Assembly: GCA_963799315.1 (NCBI GenBank)
Contig: CAWCWP010000002.1
Span: 496,001-560,000, forward strand
Direction of reading: 5' to 3'
Source of the DNA: Parerythrobacter_A sp963799315
GTDB taxonomy: Bacteria > Pseudomonadota > Alphaproteobacteria > Sphingomonadales > Sphingomonadaceae
DNA length: 64,000 bases
Numbering within the stretch: the stretch's first letter is position 1; each line of letters opens with the position of its first letter. Under the pieces are notes generated by a model that was given only the letters and a program-made list of their open reading frames with translations, did no database searches and had not been told where the DNA came from. Shown here one piece after another: positions 53,497 to 63,078 of this stretch. Both the position numbers and the translations under genes were made by a program.

Positions 53497-55407
53497 CTAT
53501 TTCAGCGGCAGTATCTGGTCGAGGATATGACGCGCCGCTTCGGCAGGCGTCATCTCGACTGTGTTGACGGTGATCTCGGGCGAAAGCGGCGGTTCGTAGG
53601 GGCTGTCGATGCCGGTGAAGTTCTTGATCTGACCAGCGCGTGCCTTGCGGTACAGGCCCTTCACATCGCGCTGCTCCGCCACTTCCAGCGGCGTATCGAC
53701 GAAGATTTCGGTGAACTCGCCATCCGACAGCATGGCGCGCACCATGTCGCGTTCGGCGCGGAAGGGGCTGATGAAGGCGGTCAGCACGATCAGTCCGGCA
53801 TCGGTCATCAACCGCGCAACCTCGCCGATACGGCGGATGTTCTCCACCCGGTCGGCATCGGTGAAGCCCAGATCCCTGTTCAGCCCGTGCCGCACATTGT
53901 CACCGTCGAGCAGGAAGGTGTGCCGGTTCATCAGCGCCAGCTGTTTCTCCACCTCGTTGGCGATGGTGGATTTGCCGGAGCCGGACAGGCCGGTGAACCA
54001 AAGCACGCGCGGTGCTTGGTTCTTCAGCGCCGCATGGTCGGCGCGGCCGATATCGGTGGGCTGGCGATGGATATTCTGCGCACGTCGCAGGGCGAAATGC
54101 AGCATCCCGGCGGCGACGGTCCGGTTGGTGATCTTGTCGATCAGGATGAACCCGCCCAGCGTGCGATTTTCGGCATAGGGCGCGAACACGACGGGTTTTT
54201 CGGTCCGCACTTCCGCCACGCCGATGGCGTTCAGGGTCAGCGTCTTGGCCGCCAGCCTGTCCATCGTGTTGATGTTGATCTCGTATTTCGGCTCCTGCAC
54301 CGAAGCGGATACCGTTTGCGTGCCGATCTTGAGCCAGTAGCCGCGTCCCGCCAGCATCGCCTCGTCGTCCATCCACACCAGCGTCGCTTCGAACTGGTCC
54401 GCCGTTTCGGGCGGCGCATCCGCGGCGGCGAGGACATCGCCGCGCGAGCAATCCACTTCGTCCGCCAGAACCAGCGTTACCGACTGGCCGCTGCGCGCCC
54501 GGTCGAGGTCGCCATCCATCGAAACGATCCGCGCGATGGTGGTTGCCTTGCCCGAAGGCAGCACCTTGACCGCATCGCCGGGCTTGACGGCACCCGACGC
54601 GATGGTGCCCGCAAAGCCGCGAAAATCGAGGTTGGGGCGGTTCACCCACTGCACCGGCATGGCGAAGGCGCCGTCGGTCTCGACCGCCGGTTCGATCGCT
54701 TCAAGCAGCGCGATCAGCGGCGATCCGCCATACCACGGCGTATTTTCCGATGGTGTCACGATATTGTCGCCCGCAAAGCCCGATATCGGCAGGGCGGCGA
54801 AATCTTCGATGCCGATGGTCTCGGCGAACGCGGCGTAATCGGCCACGATGTCCTCGAACACCGCCTCGTTGTAATCGACCAGGTCCATCTTGTTCACCGC
54901 CAACACGATATTGCGGATACCGAGGCGGTGGCACAGGAAAGAGTGGCGCCGCGTCTGTGTCAGCACGCCCTTGCGCGCATCGACCAGTATGACGGCGGCA
55001 TCGGCGGTGGATGCGCCGGTGACCATGTTGCGGGTATATTGCTCGTGCCCCGGGCAATCGGCGACGATGAACTTGCGCTTTTCCGTCGTGAAGAAGCGAT
55101 AGGCGACATCGATGGTGATGCCTTGCTCGCGCTCCGCCGCCAGTCCGTCCACCAGCAGCGCGAAGTCGATTGCCTCGCCCTGCGTGCCGCTGCGTTTGCT
55201 GTCCGCTTCCAGCCCGGCGAGCTGGTCTTCGAAGATCATCTTCGTATCGTACAGCATCCGTCCGATGAGCGTGGATTTGCCGTCGTCCACGCTGCCGCAG
55301 GTGATGAAGCGCAGCATCGTCTTGTGTGCATGTGCGGCGAGATAGCCTTCGATATCGTCGGCGATTTGCGCGTCGGGGCGGTAAATGTTTCCAGTGTCGG
55401 CAGGCAT
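53497..55407 (-). CDS. cysNC: Bifunctional sulfate adenylyltransferase subunit 1 / adenylylsulfate kinase
   Basis: This is a 636-residue fusion. The N-terminal CysN part is an EF-Tu-like GTPase with GSVDDGKSTLIGRML, DCPGHEQYTRNM and NKMDLVDY, driving sulfate adenylation. The C-terminal CysC part is an APS kinase with the P-loop FTGLSGSGKSTIANEVE, LDGDNVRHGLNRDLGF and FVDTPLEVAEQRDVKGLYRK. Together with CysD it converts sulfate to PAPS. It is between cysD (2 base gap) and cysQ (2 base gap). The frame is intact. Confidence 0.97.
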   Translation of the reverse strand: MPADTGNIYRPDAQIADDIEGYLAAHAHKTMLRFITCGSVDDGKSTLIGRMLYDTKMIFEDQLAGLEADSKRSGTQGEAIDFALLVDGLAAEREQGITIDVAYRFFTTEKRKFIVADCPGHEQYTRNMVTGASTADAAVILVDARKGVLTQTRRHSFLCHRLGIRNIVLAVNKMDLVDYNEAVFEDIVADYAAFAETIGIEDFAALPISGFAGDNIVTPSENTPWYGGSPLIALLEAIEPAVETDGAFAMPVQWVNRPNLDFRGFAGTIASGAVKPGDAVKVLPSGKATTIARIVSMDGDLDRARSGQSVTLVLADEVDCSRGDVLAAADAPPETADQFEATLVWMDDEAMLAGRGYWLKIGTQTVSASVQEPKYEININTMDRLAAKTLTLNAIGVAEVRTEKPVVFAPYAENRTLGGFILIDKITNRTVAAGMLHFALRRAQNIHRQPTDIGRADHAALKNQAPRVLWFTGLSGSGKSTIANEVEKQLALMNRHTFLLDGDNVRHGLNRDLGFTDADRVENIRRIGEVARLMTDAGLIVLTAFISPFRAERDMVRAMLSDGEFTEIFVDTPLEVAEQRDVKGLYRKARAGQIKNFTGIDSPYEPPLSPEITVNTVEMTPAEAARHILDQILPLK

Positions 55408-55409
55408 GG

Positions 55410-56315
55410 TCAGAAATACCCCTCCACCTTCTTCTTCTCCATCGAGGCTTCGCCTGCATCGCTGTCGATGGCGCGGCCCTGCCGTTCCGATGTCGTGGTC
55501 AGCAGCATTTCGCGGATGATGTCGGGCAATGTCGTCGCCTCGCTCTCCACTGCGCCGGTCAGCGGATAGCAGCCCAGCGTACGGAACCGGACGGAGCGGG
55601 TGACGGGCACTTCGCCGTCGGCTAGCGGAAAGCGGTCGTCATCGACCATCAGCAGCATCCCGTTTCGCTCCACCGTCGGGCGCGGCGCGGCGAAATAGAG
55701 CGGCACGATCTCGATCGCCTCGGCCATGATATATTGCCAGATATCCAGCTCGGTCCAGTTGGACAGCGGGAACACGCGCAGACTCTCGCCCTTGTTGAGC
55801 CGCGTGTTGTAGAGGTTCCACAATTCGGGGCGCTGGTTCTTTGGATCCCAGGCGTGGCTGGCGCTGCGGAAGGAGAATACGCGCTCTTTCGCACGCGCCT
55901 TTTCCTCGTCGCGCCGCGCGCCGCCGAACGCCGCATCGAAGCCGTGTTTGTCGAGGGCCTGACGCAGCCCTTGCGTCTTCCACATATCGGTGTGGAGCGG
56001 GCCGTGGTCGAACGGATTGATGCCGCGCTCGACCGCTTCCGGGTTCCGGTGGACGAGCAATTCCATGCCCGCATCCGCCGCGCTGCTTTCGCGCATCGCG
56101 TACATCGCCTGGAACTTCCACGTCGTGTCGACATGCAGCAGCGGGAAGGGCGGCGGCGCAGGGTAGAACGCCTTTTTCGCAAGGTGCAGCATGACCGCGC
56201 TATCTTTGCCGACGGAATACAGCATGACCGGGTTCGTGGCCTGCGCCATGACCTCGCGCATGATGAAAATGCTTTCCGCCTCGAGGCGCTGGAGGTGCGT
56301 AAGGGAGGCAGTCAT
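55410..56315 (-). CDS. cysD: Sulfate adenylyltransferase subunit 2
   Basis: CysD is the ATP-pyrophosphatase-type catalytic subunit that forms APS. It is 301 residues from the ATG at 56315 (MTASLTHLQRLEAESIFIMR). It has the PP-loop YSVGKDSAVMLHLAKKAF, PFPLLHVDTTWKFQAMY, FGGARRDEEKARAKER and FPLSNWTELDIWQYI. It is the first gene of the sulfate activation operon. A purine-rich site precedes the ATG weakly. No cysH or cysIJ gene is in the window. Confidence 0.96.
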   Translation of the reverse strand: MTASLTHLQRLEAESIFIMREVMAQATNPVMLYSVGKDSAVMLHLAKKAFYPAPPPFPLLHVDTTWKFQAMYAMRESSAADAGMELLVHRNPEAVERGINPFDHGPLHTDMWKTQGLRQALDKHGFDAAFGGARRDEEKARAKERVFSFRSASHAWDPKNQRPELWNLYNTRLNKGESLRVFPLSNWTELDIWQYIMAEAIEIVPLYFAAPRPTVERNGMLLMVDDDRFPLADGEVPVTRSVRFRTLGCYPLTGAVESEATTLPDIIREMLLTTTSERQGRAIDSDAGEASMEKKKVEGYF

Positions 56316-56430
56316 AAGATGATTACTTGTCGCATGATTGGGACGACAACTGGCAAGCCGGAGCCGATGTGGGAAGCAATCTTGTCTTTCAGGCACGCGA
56401 TCTGGACAATCAGCCCGGCTCGCGGCGCCG

Positions 56431-59400
56431 CTAAGCCACGCTGCATGGAACGATGTCGATATCGGCTTTGAGCAAGTCCGCTTCGAACCCGACTTCGACG
56501 GGCGGCACGTCGGCGGGGCACAGGTCCAGCTTCGTCGCCTGATCGGGATCGACGACGACGGAATAGCGCCCCGGCTTCACCCGTTCGAAGAAATAATAGC
56601 CGTCCAGTTCGGTGCGGGTATAGCCGACCGGCGCATCGTCCGCATTGCGCAGTTGCAGGCGCACGCCCGACACGCCACGCGTGCGCCCTTCGCTGGTAAA
56701 GCGCGCCGTGCCCTCGATTTCGCTCAATGCGACAATTGCGAAATCCGCGCTGTGGATGCGACCGGGGCGGGGCACGATCTCGATGCCGGGGACCAGCGGA
56801 GCGAGGTCGATATCCGGCAGCGATCCGCTATCGACCTGCACATTGACGCCGCGCCCTTCGCCAAGGCCACTCAGGCGCGCGACGCCGCGTTCGTCGGTGG
56901 TGGCAACCTGGTTGAAGGCGGTGAAATTGACTTCGGGCAGCACCGTGTCGCCCTCACCATAAATGCCGTCGCCGTCCAGATCGCGAAAGGCGCGCAGCGA
57001 TGCGCCGCCCGATCCGGCAAGACCGGTACGAGTGATGAAGGGACGGTTGCGCAGCGGGTCGCGGCCCAGGCTGAAACCCAGCGTCAGGCCGACGGTATAA
57101 CTCTGGTCCTGAATGCCGTAGCCGCCGGTTGCAGCCAGAGTGAACTGGTCGAAATCGCGCACTGCCGACAGGTTGACGCGGGTCGCATCGGTATCGAACG
57201 CATAGCCGACCGCAGCGCGCAGCGCGGTCCGCTCGTCCAGCGCGTAATCCACTTCCGCCGCCGCCGTCGTCAGCGCCACATCGGGCAGCATCCGGTACCC
57301 GACCGACACCCGCCCGCGCAGCTTTGCCCGCGACAGGGTGGCAAGGTCGAAATTGCCGAACAGGCGGGTCTGCGTGGCGAGGTCGGCGCGCGCGGTGCGC
57401 GCGGTGCGCGCGGTGCGCGCGGTGCGCGAAAAGTCCAGCGTGTTGGACAATAGCAGGCTGCCGGTCCGCACCGAAGCGCGGGCGCTGGCCTCTATCAGCT
57501 CAATGTCGTCGACCGATTGCGTGCGGCGCGCCCGCAGCGACAGCGGGATCGACAGATTGCCCAGATCGACGCGCGTGTTGAAATCCAGTTCCGTCGCGCG
57601 GCGCAGCCGGTTCAGCGAGCTGACGCGGGTTTCATCGAAGAAGTCACCGACATATTCGACATGGCTGGCGGTAAAGGCCGATGCACCCAGCTTGCCGCCG
57701 ATGCCGACACTGGCCGCATAGGCATCGCCGCTTTCCACTGCGAGGTCCGCTTTTACCGCGAACCCGCCCAGCCCGGTGCGGACACCGGCGGTAGCGATCC
57801 AGCCCGTTTCCCCGTCCGTTTCGAACACCCCGGCGCTGGCTACTGCCGTAACGCCGGAAGACAGGCCGTAAGCAACTTCGCCCGATGCGCGCAGCGTGCC
57901 GAAATCGTCGCGCGGCACGAAGTTTTCCTCGCGCACGCCCAGCACGTTCTCGTCCTTCTGCACGGCGCCAACGCGATAGACCAGCTTGCCGGGTGCGAGC
58001 CGCCCGTCGCCCACGCTGATCTGGCGCACTTCCTCGCTGCGCTGCCCCTGCGGCCCGTAAAACACGAGGCGGAAGACATTCAGCCCGAAATCGACCGGGA
58101 TTTGCTCGAATTCGTACTGGCCGTTTACCGCCTGCCGGGTCGAGCCAACGAGGATATCGTTGCGATACAGCTCGACCTCGTAACCTTCGCGCAGCACCCC
58201 GCGCAGGTCGATCCGCTCGAACACCGAGACGGTCTGCACCGGCGTATTCGTCACCGAAAAACCCCGCCCCGCCGCACTGCGCAGGCCCAAGGGCATGGAA
58301 GTGGTGGAAACATCGCCAAGCGCATAGGCGGTCGCCCGCAACGGGCCGAGCAGTTGCGCATCGGGATCGCGGCGGCCCGCTTCGATCAGCGAGGCGGTCA
58401 GCCCGTCGACCGTGTCCGCGCTGATGAAGGCCTGCGCCGTCAGGAACGCGAAATCACCCGCCAGTCGCAAATCGAGTTCGCCGCGCGGTCCGCCCGTGTC
58501 CTCTGCCAGCGCGCGCAGTTCGACATCGGCGGCGGGAACGGAGGCAAACAGGTAGGGCGTTTCGCGGCGGGGAAATTCCACGCGCGTTCCCGCACTGGTG
58601 CGATTGGCCAGTGCCTTGCGCTGCGCTTCGCGCCGCAGCCGTTCCTGAAACGGGAAAGGCTGCAATGTCTTCAGCCGGATCGTCTGGTTGCGCAGGTTGG
58701 TGGTAATCTCCAGCGGCATGAGGCGCACGAACCGGTCGGCGCGTACATACATCTCGCCATCGAAGGCTACGGCGGTATCGCGCGCCAGATCGCGTTCGTC
58801 GCCCGCGATTTCCAGCGTGCCGGCCCGCAGGTTCAGCGCCAGGTTGCTGTCCGGATTGAGCACCCAGCCCGATGCGTAATTGCCCTCGTCGCTGACCGTG
58901 ATGGCAAGGTCGAGGATGCGCGCCATCGTGCCCAGCGGCAGATACACGCCGCCGCGCGTGCCGAAGGCGAGCACAGTGTCGGTGGCGTCGAACCCCTCGA
59001 CCTGCGCTTCGAGGATCAGCTCGTCCTGATAGCTAAGCACGGGCGGTTGCGCGGATACGGTGAAGCTGGCGGGCTGGCCGTCCGCCAGTGCAACGGTGTC
59101 GTTGGCTGTCGCAGTTCCGGCGGCGGAAGCGGCGGTGGTAACCCGACCGGTTGCGATGTCGACGGCATTATCCGCCCGCTCCAGCCCCAGCGACGTCGCC
59201 ACGCGCGTTTGCGGGACCAGCGCGGCGCTCGTTTCACTGGCAGGCAGGGGTGCGTCGAGTGCAGTTTGAGGCAGTCTGGCGACGGGTGGAACGATGGGCG
59301 AGGGTGTCGGCTGCGCACGAACAGGCGCGGATGGCCGCGAGACCGGCACATTCTTCGCCAGTCGCGTTGGCGCATCGTTTGCGGATGGCGCTGTGGTGGG

Positions 59401-60111
59401 CGGCAATTCGGCAAAAGGTTCGTCAGCGGGAGGCGCGGCCTCGCGCGCTTTCGCAACCGGTTGTGCATCGACCTGCCGCGCTATCGTGCGGCGGCGTACC
59501 GGTTCCGATGGCGGGTCGAGCGCAGCGAACGCGGCTTCCCCTAGCTTCCCCTGATCCGCTGGGACGGCGGGTTCGGGCTGTATCTGCTGAACCGGAACAG
59601 GCATCTTCGCGCGATCGACGTTGGCCAGCGCCACGGCGGAATCCGTTGCGGGTTTGCGCATCGGTACGGTCGGCTCAACGGCCCTGATCGGACGAAACGG
59701 AGCAAGTGGCGGTGGCGCGTACTCCTGCGCGGCAACCGGGATGGGCCGGTTGCTTGCAGGAGCCAGCAAAGGCACGGCATTCATCGTGGTTTTGGCAGGG
59801 TCGGGCAATATTGCCGGAAGCGCGTCAGGCAAGGTGTCGGGCAGCCGCGCAACAGTCTGTTCAGGTGCCGATCTTGGCGGTTCGGCGCGCGGGGCGGGCT
59901 GTGCAACTACCGGCGGCTGGAAACGCGGGCGCGGCAGGATCGTGTGCGGCGTGGCGACGCGCGCGGTGGGGGCAAGGTCTGGCGGGGGCGGTGCCGGGTC
60001 GGGCGTGTCGCCCGCGCGCTGCCTGTCGCCGTCGTCGCTACAGCCATAGCCCAGCATGACAGTGCCGAGACAGACGGCACCGACATTACGGGGCAGGGGG
60101 CGCCGCATCAC
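56431..60111 (-). CDS. Usher-like outer membrane protein with proline-rich N-terminal extension
   Basis: This protein of 1226 residues is far longer than classical FimD/PapC ushers (about 830-880). Residues 1-24 form a lipoprotein-like signal (CLGTVMLGYGC). Residues about 25-300 are rich in Pro and Ala with no clear domain. A middle domain of repeated beta strands follows (SYQDELILEAQVEGFDATDT). A segment with EVELYRNDILVGSTRQAVNG and FRLVFYGPQGQRSEEVRQI matches the conserved usher region. Many beta-barrel strands come next, and the C-terminus has small carboxypeptidase-regulatory-like beta domains (RTELDGYYFFERVKPGRYSV). It overlaps the chaperone stop by 4 bases. It is probably the export pore for DUF4402 fibres; assignment to a named usher subfamily is not made. 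Confidence 0.8.
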   Translation of the reverse strand: MMRRPLPRNVGAVCLGTVMLGYGCSDDGDRQRAGDTPDPAPPPPDLAPTARVATPHTILPRPRFQPPVVAQPAPRAEPPRSAPEQTVARLPDTLPDALPAILPDPAKTTMNAVPLLAPASNRPIPVAAQEYAPPPLAPFRPIRAVEPTVPMRKPATDSAVALANVDRAKMPVPVQQIQPEPAVPADQGKLGEAAFAALDPPSEPVRRRTIARQVDAQPVAKAREAAPPADEPFAELPPTTAPSANDAPTRLAKNVPVSRPSAPVRAQPTPSPIVPPVARLPQTALDAPLPASETSAALVPQTRVATSLGLERADNAVDIATGRVTTAASAAGTATANDTVALADGQPASFTVSAQPPVLSYQDELILEAQVEGFDATDTVLAFGTRGGVYLPLGTMARILDLAITVSDEGNYASGWVLNPDSNLALNLRAGTLEIAGDERDLARDTAVAFDGEMYVRADRFVRLMPLEITTNLRNQTIRLKTLQPFPFQERLRREAQRKALANRTSAGTRVEFPRRETPYLFASVPAADVELRALAEDTGGPRGELDLRLAGDFAFLTAQAFISADTVDGLTASLIEAGRRDPDAQLLGPLRATAYALGDVSTTSMPLGLRSAAGRGFSVTNTPVQTVSVFERIDLRGVLREGYEVELYRNDILVGSTRQAVNGQYEFEQIPVDFGLNVFRLVFYGPQGQRSEEVRQISVGDGRLAPGKLVYRVGAVQKDENVLGVREENFVPRDDFGTLRASGEVAYGLSSGVTAVASAGVFETDGETGWIATAGVRTGLGGFAVKADLAVESGDAYAASVGIGGKLGASAFTASHVEYVGDFFDETRVSSLNRLRRATELDFNTRVDLGNLSIPLSLRARRTQSVDDIELIEASARASVRTGSLLLSNTLDFSRTARTARTARTARADLATQTRLFGNFDLATLSRAKLRGRVSVGYRMLPDVALTTAAAEVDYALDERTALRAAVGYAFDTDATRVNLSAVRDFDQFTLAATGGYGIQDQSYTVGLTLGFSLGRDPLRNRPFITRTGLAGSGGASLRAFRDLDGDGIYGEGDTVLPEVNFTAFNQVATTDERGVARLSGLGEGRGVNVQVDSGSLPDIDLAPLVPGIEIVPRPGRIHSADFAIVALSEIEGTARFTSEGRTRGVSGVRLQLRNADDAPVGYTRTELDGYYFFERVKPGRYSVVVDPDQATKLDLCPADVPPVEVGFEADLLKADIDIVPCSVA
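57385..57429. repeat. 9 bp tandem repeat inside the usher gene
   Basis: GGTGCGCGC is repeated at 57394, 57403 and 57412, with a partial fourth unit at 57421 and a degenerate unit before. On the coding strand it gives an Arg-Thr-Ala repeat (RTARTARTARTARADLA) in a barrel-strand region. The 9 base unit keeps the frame, so copy number could vary without breaking the gene. Confidence 0.85.
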
Positions 60112-61043
60112 GGCAGCGTAAGCGTACTCGTGGCCAGCGCCTTGCCAGGATCGGCATCGTCATCGGTGAAGGTAATCGTCAGCGGCGTGCCCGGCGCAAT
60201 CAGCGCGATGGCTTCGGGATCGAACGGCACCGTGACCGTTCGCGCATCGACCTCGGTATAAATGCCCACGCCTTTCAGTAGTCCGACCGGCTCGTCCGCG
60301 CCGCGCGCCGTCACCGTGATATTGCCGAAGGCGGAGCGGGTGCCCGCCCGGTCGAGCGTCATTTGCACGGCACGCTGTCCGCCCGGTTCGGTGATAACGC
60401 CGACATCGCGGATACCGACATCCAGCGTCGTTTCGCCGATGCGCACGATGACCGGAATGGAAATGCCGAAGCGCGGCCGGATGGTCACGCCGATGCCGTC
60501 GACCGGTGCTGCGTCGGTTGCCTGGTCGATGGAGAAACCCGCATTTTCGTCACGCGGGACGGATACGGCAAGGAAGTGGGAGCGGTATTCGCCCGGCGCA
60601 ATGTCCGAGCTGGCGCGCGCCATCATGCGGATAGTCTGGGACTCGCTACCGTTCAGTGTCACCCGTCGCGGCGAATAGCGCAGGAACGGCTTGGCAGGGT
60701 TCAGACGCGCGAAATCCTCGTCGGTAGCGCCATTGTCGCGGCCGAGCAGTTTGCCGTCCGCCGTCATCGCCATATCGATCACCGAAATCTCGTAATCGCC
60801 TGCGTTCACCGTCTTGTTGTACAGCCCGATATTGGCAATCGAGCGGCGGCCGTCGATAACGATGCGCTTGGGAAACAGATTGATATCGCCCATCCCCGCC
60901 GCCTGTTCCGCTGGTGGCGGAGCGACCGGCGCAACGGGTGCCGCCGGTGTCGGGATGCCCGGCACGTTCTGTGCGACGGCAGGGACGGCCGCAGCCAGTG
61001 CGGCGGCAGCAAGACCGATGGCGATTGATGGTTGTTTCAGCAT
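60108..61043 (-). CDS. Fimbrial-type periplasmic chaperone
   Basis: This is a periplasmic chaperone of 311 residues. The signal peptide (MLKQPSIAIGLAAAALAAAV) is followed by a Pro/Ala linker. Two Ig-like domains follow: INLFPKRIVIDGRRSIANIG and YNKTVNAGDYEISVID in the first, with LRYSPRRVTLNGSESQTIRM as the G1-type donor strand region, and ITFTDDDADPGKAL near the end. It lies between the pilin genes and the usher and overlaps the usher start by 4 bases. It should stabilise the DUF4402 subunits by donor-strand complementation; this is inferred from position and fold pattern. Confidence 0.85.
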   Translation of the reverse strand: MLKQPSIAIGLAAAALAAAVPAVAQNVPGIPTPAAPVAPVAPPPAEQAAGMGDINLFPKRIVIDGRRSIANIGLYNKTVNAGDYEISVIDMAMTADGKLLGRDNGATDEDFARLNPAKPFLRYSPRRVTLNGSESQTIRMMARASSDIAPGEYRSHFLAVSVPRDENAGFSIDQATDAAPVDGIGVTIRPRFGISIPVIVRIGETTLDVGIRDVGVITEPGGQRAVQMTLDRAGTRSAFGNITVTARGADEPVGLLKGVGIYTEVDARTVTVPFDPEAIALIAPGTPLTITFTDDDADPGKALATSTLTLP

Positions 61044-61130
61044 GGATGACCCGCAATTTTGCCGCAGTTACGTAAGACTACGCATTCTTGCGTAAACGAG
61101 TTTGAATCCGCTGTGAATCCCGCTTGGGGA

Positions 61131-61662
61131 TTAAAAGTAATCGGCGCGCAGCGTGTAATTGCCGGTGTAATTGCCGGTCGGCTGGTTTGCCCCGACAGTC
61201 AGGCGTGCGCCGATGGTGATGGACACGAAAGTCGCGTTGCCGGAAAACCGTGCCAGCGTCAGGTTGCTCACCTGCATCGTATCGCCCGCTGCATTGGTAA
61301 TCGTGAAGGTGGGAGTCGGCGTGGTTATGCGCACCGAAGTCGCACCGTCGGCAAAGATCGCAAAGCCGCCCGGACCGCGCCCGTTAATGGCTTGCGGGGT
61401 ATTCGTATTGCCCGCCATGCCGCCTGCATCGGTGACAACGCCGGTCGGCCCCATCGTCACGGTGCCGCTGGTAGTCCCGGCGAACATGCGTCCGAACCGC
61501 AGGTCAGCAACGTTCTGGATGCCGATCAGGTTCGATGACGACGAGTTGCGCGGTTCCGTTCTGCGTCGCCGTATCGCCCGGTTCGGCCAGAGCGACCGAG
61601 GGAAACGAAAGGGCGCAGAAGGCCGCAATTCCTGTCAGGTATAGTGTGAAGCTGGATCGCAT
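61131..61662 (-). pseudogene. DUF4402 pilin-like protein, interrupted by a one-base insertion
   Basis: This is a secreted beta-rich subunit. The start at 61662 gives a signal peptide (MRSSFTLYLTGIAAFCALSF...ALA) and EPGDTATQNGTAQLVVI. One extra base near 61533 shifts the frame; coding resumes with NLIGIQNVADLRFGRMFAGT, the DUF4402 pattern of a short strand and [L/D]FG, and ends TVGANQPTGNYTGNYTLRAD, the typical C-terminal motif. Repaired length is about 176 residues. It lies between the first pilin and the chaperone, 87 bp from the latter. A sequence error is likely. Confidence 0.82.
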
Positions 61663-61686
61663 TTTAGCAATGTCCGCGCAGGATAG

Positions 61687-61721
61687 AAAAAGGGCGATGC
61701 GACGGGTATGCCGCACCGCCC
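61687..61721 (-). terminator. Rho-independent terminator after the first pilin gene
   Basis: On the minus strand the stem GGGCGGTGCG...CGCATCGCCC is followed by five T. It lies between the two DUF4402 genes and may reduce downstream transcription, giving more of the first subunit than of the second pilin, chaperone and usher. Confidence 0.7.
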
Positions 61722-61738
61722 CAAATCCAACTGCCGGA

Positions 61739-62248
61739 TTAGTTGTACGTCGCGGTCAGAACGTAGGACCCGGTGTAGCTGCCGACTGCCTGGTTGGCGT
61801 TGACGGTAAGCGTACCGCCCACGTTGAACAGGTTGCCTGCAGCCGACGCCGCGATCGATGTCGGTACGGCGCTGGCGTCGATGGTCAGGGCCATCGGCGT
61901 TGCACCGGCCGGGCCGGTCAGTGCCGTGTTGGATGTGACCGAAATATCGACCGAGCGACCGGTTTCGCCACCGACGGTGAAGCTGTCGGGGCTGGCGGCT
62001 ACGGTGCCTACATCGGCAACATCGGTGTACACTGCGGCACCCGAAGTCGGGACGACGACAGTACCGCCAGTTGCACCCGATACGGCGATCGTGCCGAAGT
62101 CGAGCGCATCGCCGGTGGTGTGCGTCAGCGTGATGGGTGCAATGATTTCGGCCGTTGCCGCGCCGGTGGCCGTGTCCGTGTCGCCAGGTGCGGCGAAAGC
62201 AGGCGTTGCAATCAAGGCAGCAACGGATGCGAGTGCGATTTTTTTCAT
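61739..62248 (-). CDS. DUF4402 pilin-like major subunit
   Basis: This is a secreted protein of 169 residues. The signal peptide is MKKIALASVAALIATPAFAA. The mature part starts APGDTDTATGAATAEIIAPI. It has the DUF4402 features LDFGTIAVSGATGGTVVVPT, FTVGGETGRSVDISVTSNT and the C-terminal VNANQAVGSYTGSYVLTATY. It is the first intact gene of the locus and is followed by a terminator, as expected for an abundant fibre subunit. Fibre role is inferred from the chaperone and usher genes downstream. Confidence 0.88.
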   Translation of the reverse strand: MKKIALASVAALIATPAFAAPGDTDTATGAATAEIIAPITLTHTTGDALDFGTIAVSGATGGTVVVPTSGAAVYTDVADVGTVAASPDSFTVGGETGRSVDISVTSNTALTGPAGATPMALTIDASAVPTSIAASAAGNLFNVGGTLTVNANQAVGSYTGSYVLTATYN

Positions 62249-62370
62249 GTTGGTCTTCCCCGTAGTGGTCGGACCGGCAAGCGGCCCGTAGAGTTCAGTT
62301 GCGAGGTTGCCCGGTCAAGGCAGCCTGCCCACAGTCGGCTGTTCCGCTGCGATGTATTAGGGGATAGCCC

Positions 62371-63053
62371 TTAGGTCTTAAGAACTGCCTGCACGCGAGG
62401 GTAAACGTGCTCTTCATACTTTGCCGTAACCAGCTGGCGAGGAGGGTTGCGCGTAATCGTTATATGCGACCGATTCACGATCTGCGCCGTATATGCCCCA
62501 GATGGTGCATTCGGATGCACGAACAGCGTACCGCCGACATGTACCATGTCTCGACCGGTATGGTCAAGCCGGAGGTGCTGTGGCCGGTTCCGTTCTTAGC
62601 GTTTACCAGCTTCAGTTCCGTTACGCGCAAGGTCGCTCCATGTTGGCAGTGCTTCGGGCTATCGCGGTGTCCGGCAGGGTGATGCGATGTATCGACGACC
62701 CTCTTCGCCGGTGATCGCGAACTGCGCAGGTCGGGCAGGGCACGCTACCGCGTCATCGCAGGCCCAGGCCGTGCGCCGCCGACAAACCGTCGTCCCGTAT
62801 TATCCGGCCCGATCACGACCTTGCCCGGTGCGTGCCCGTCGCTCTCTACGACGCCGAAATCCAGCGGCGACAGCGTATTGCGCCGAGCGGCACGGCAATC
62901 GGGCAGTCGTGGCACCGGTAGCACTCGTTTCGCCGGGTGCGGCAATGGGTGGCAACGCGCTGCAAGAAAGGCGAGCAGTCGCTGGTGATATTCGACCGTG
63001 ACTAGATAGGAACGGTGCGAACGGTTTATGGCGAGCGGCAATAGGCCGTTCAT
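62371..63053 (-). pseudogene. Decayed DUF4402 pilin gene
   Basis: Pieces of a DUF4402 protein are read in order but in several frames: ALPPIAAPGETSATGATTAR (mature N-terminus, like APGDTDTATGAATA in the next gene), PLDFGVVESDGHAPGKVVIG, PAQFAITGEEGRRYIAS, LPDTAIARSTANM, TLRVTELKLVNAKNGTG and VHVGGTLFVHPNAPSGAYTA. At least four frame changes are needed, many more than in the other damaged genes here, and there are stops between the pieces. The ends are approximate. This is probably real decay of a third pilin copy, though local sequence errors may add to it. Confidence 0.7.
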
Positions 63054-63078
63054 GTCGATCTGGCGAGGCTTGTTGCGC

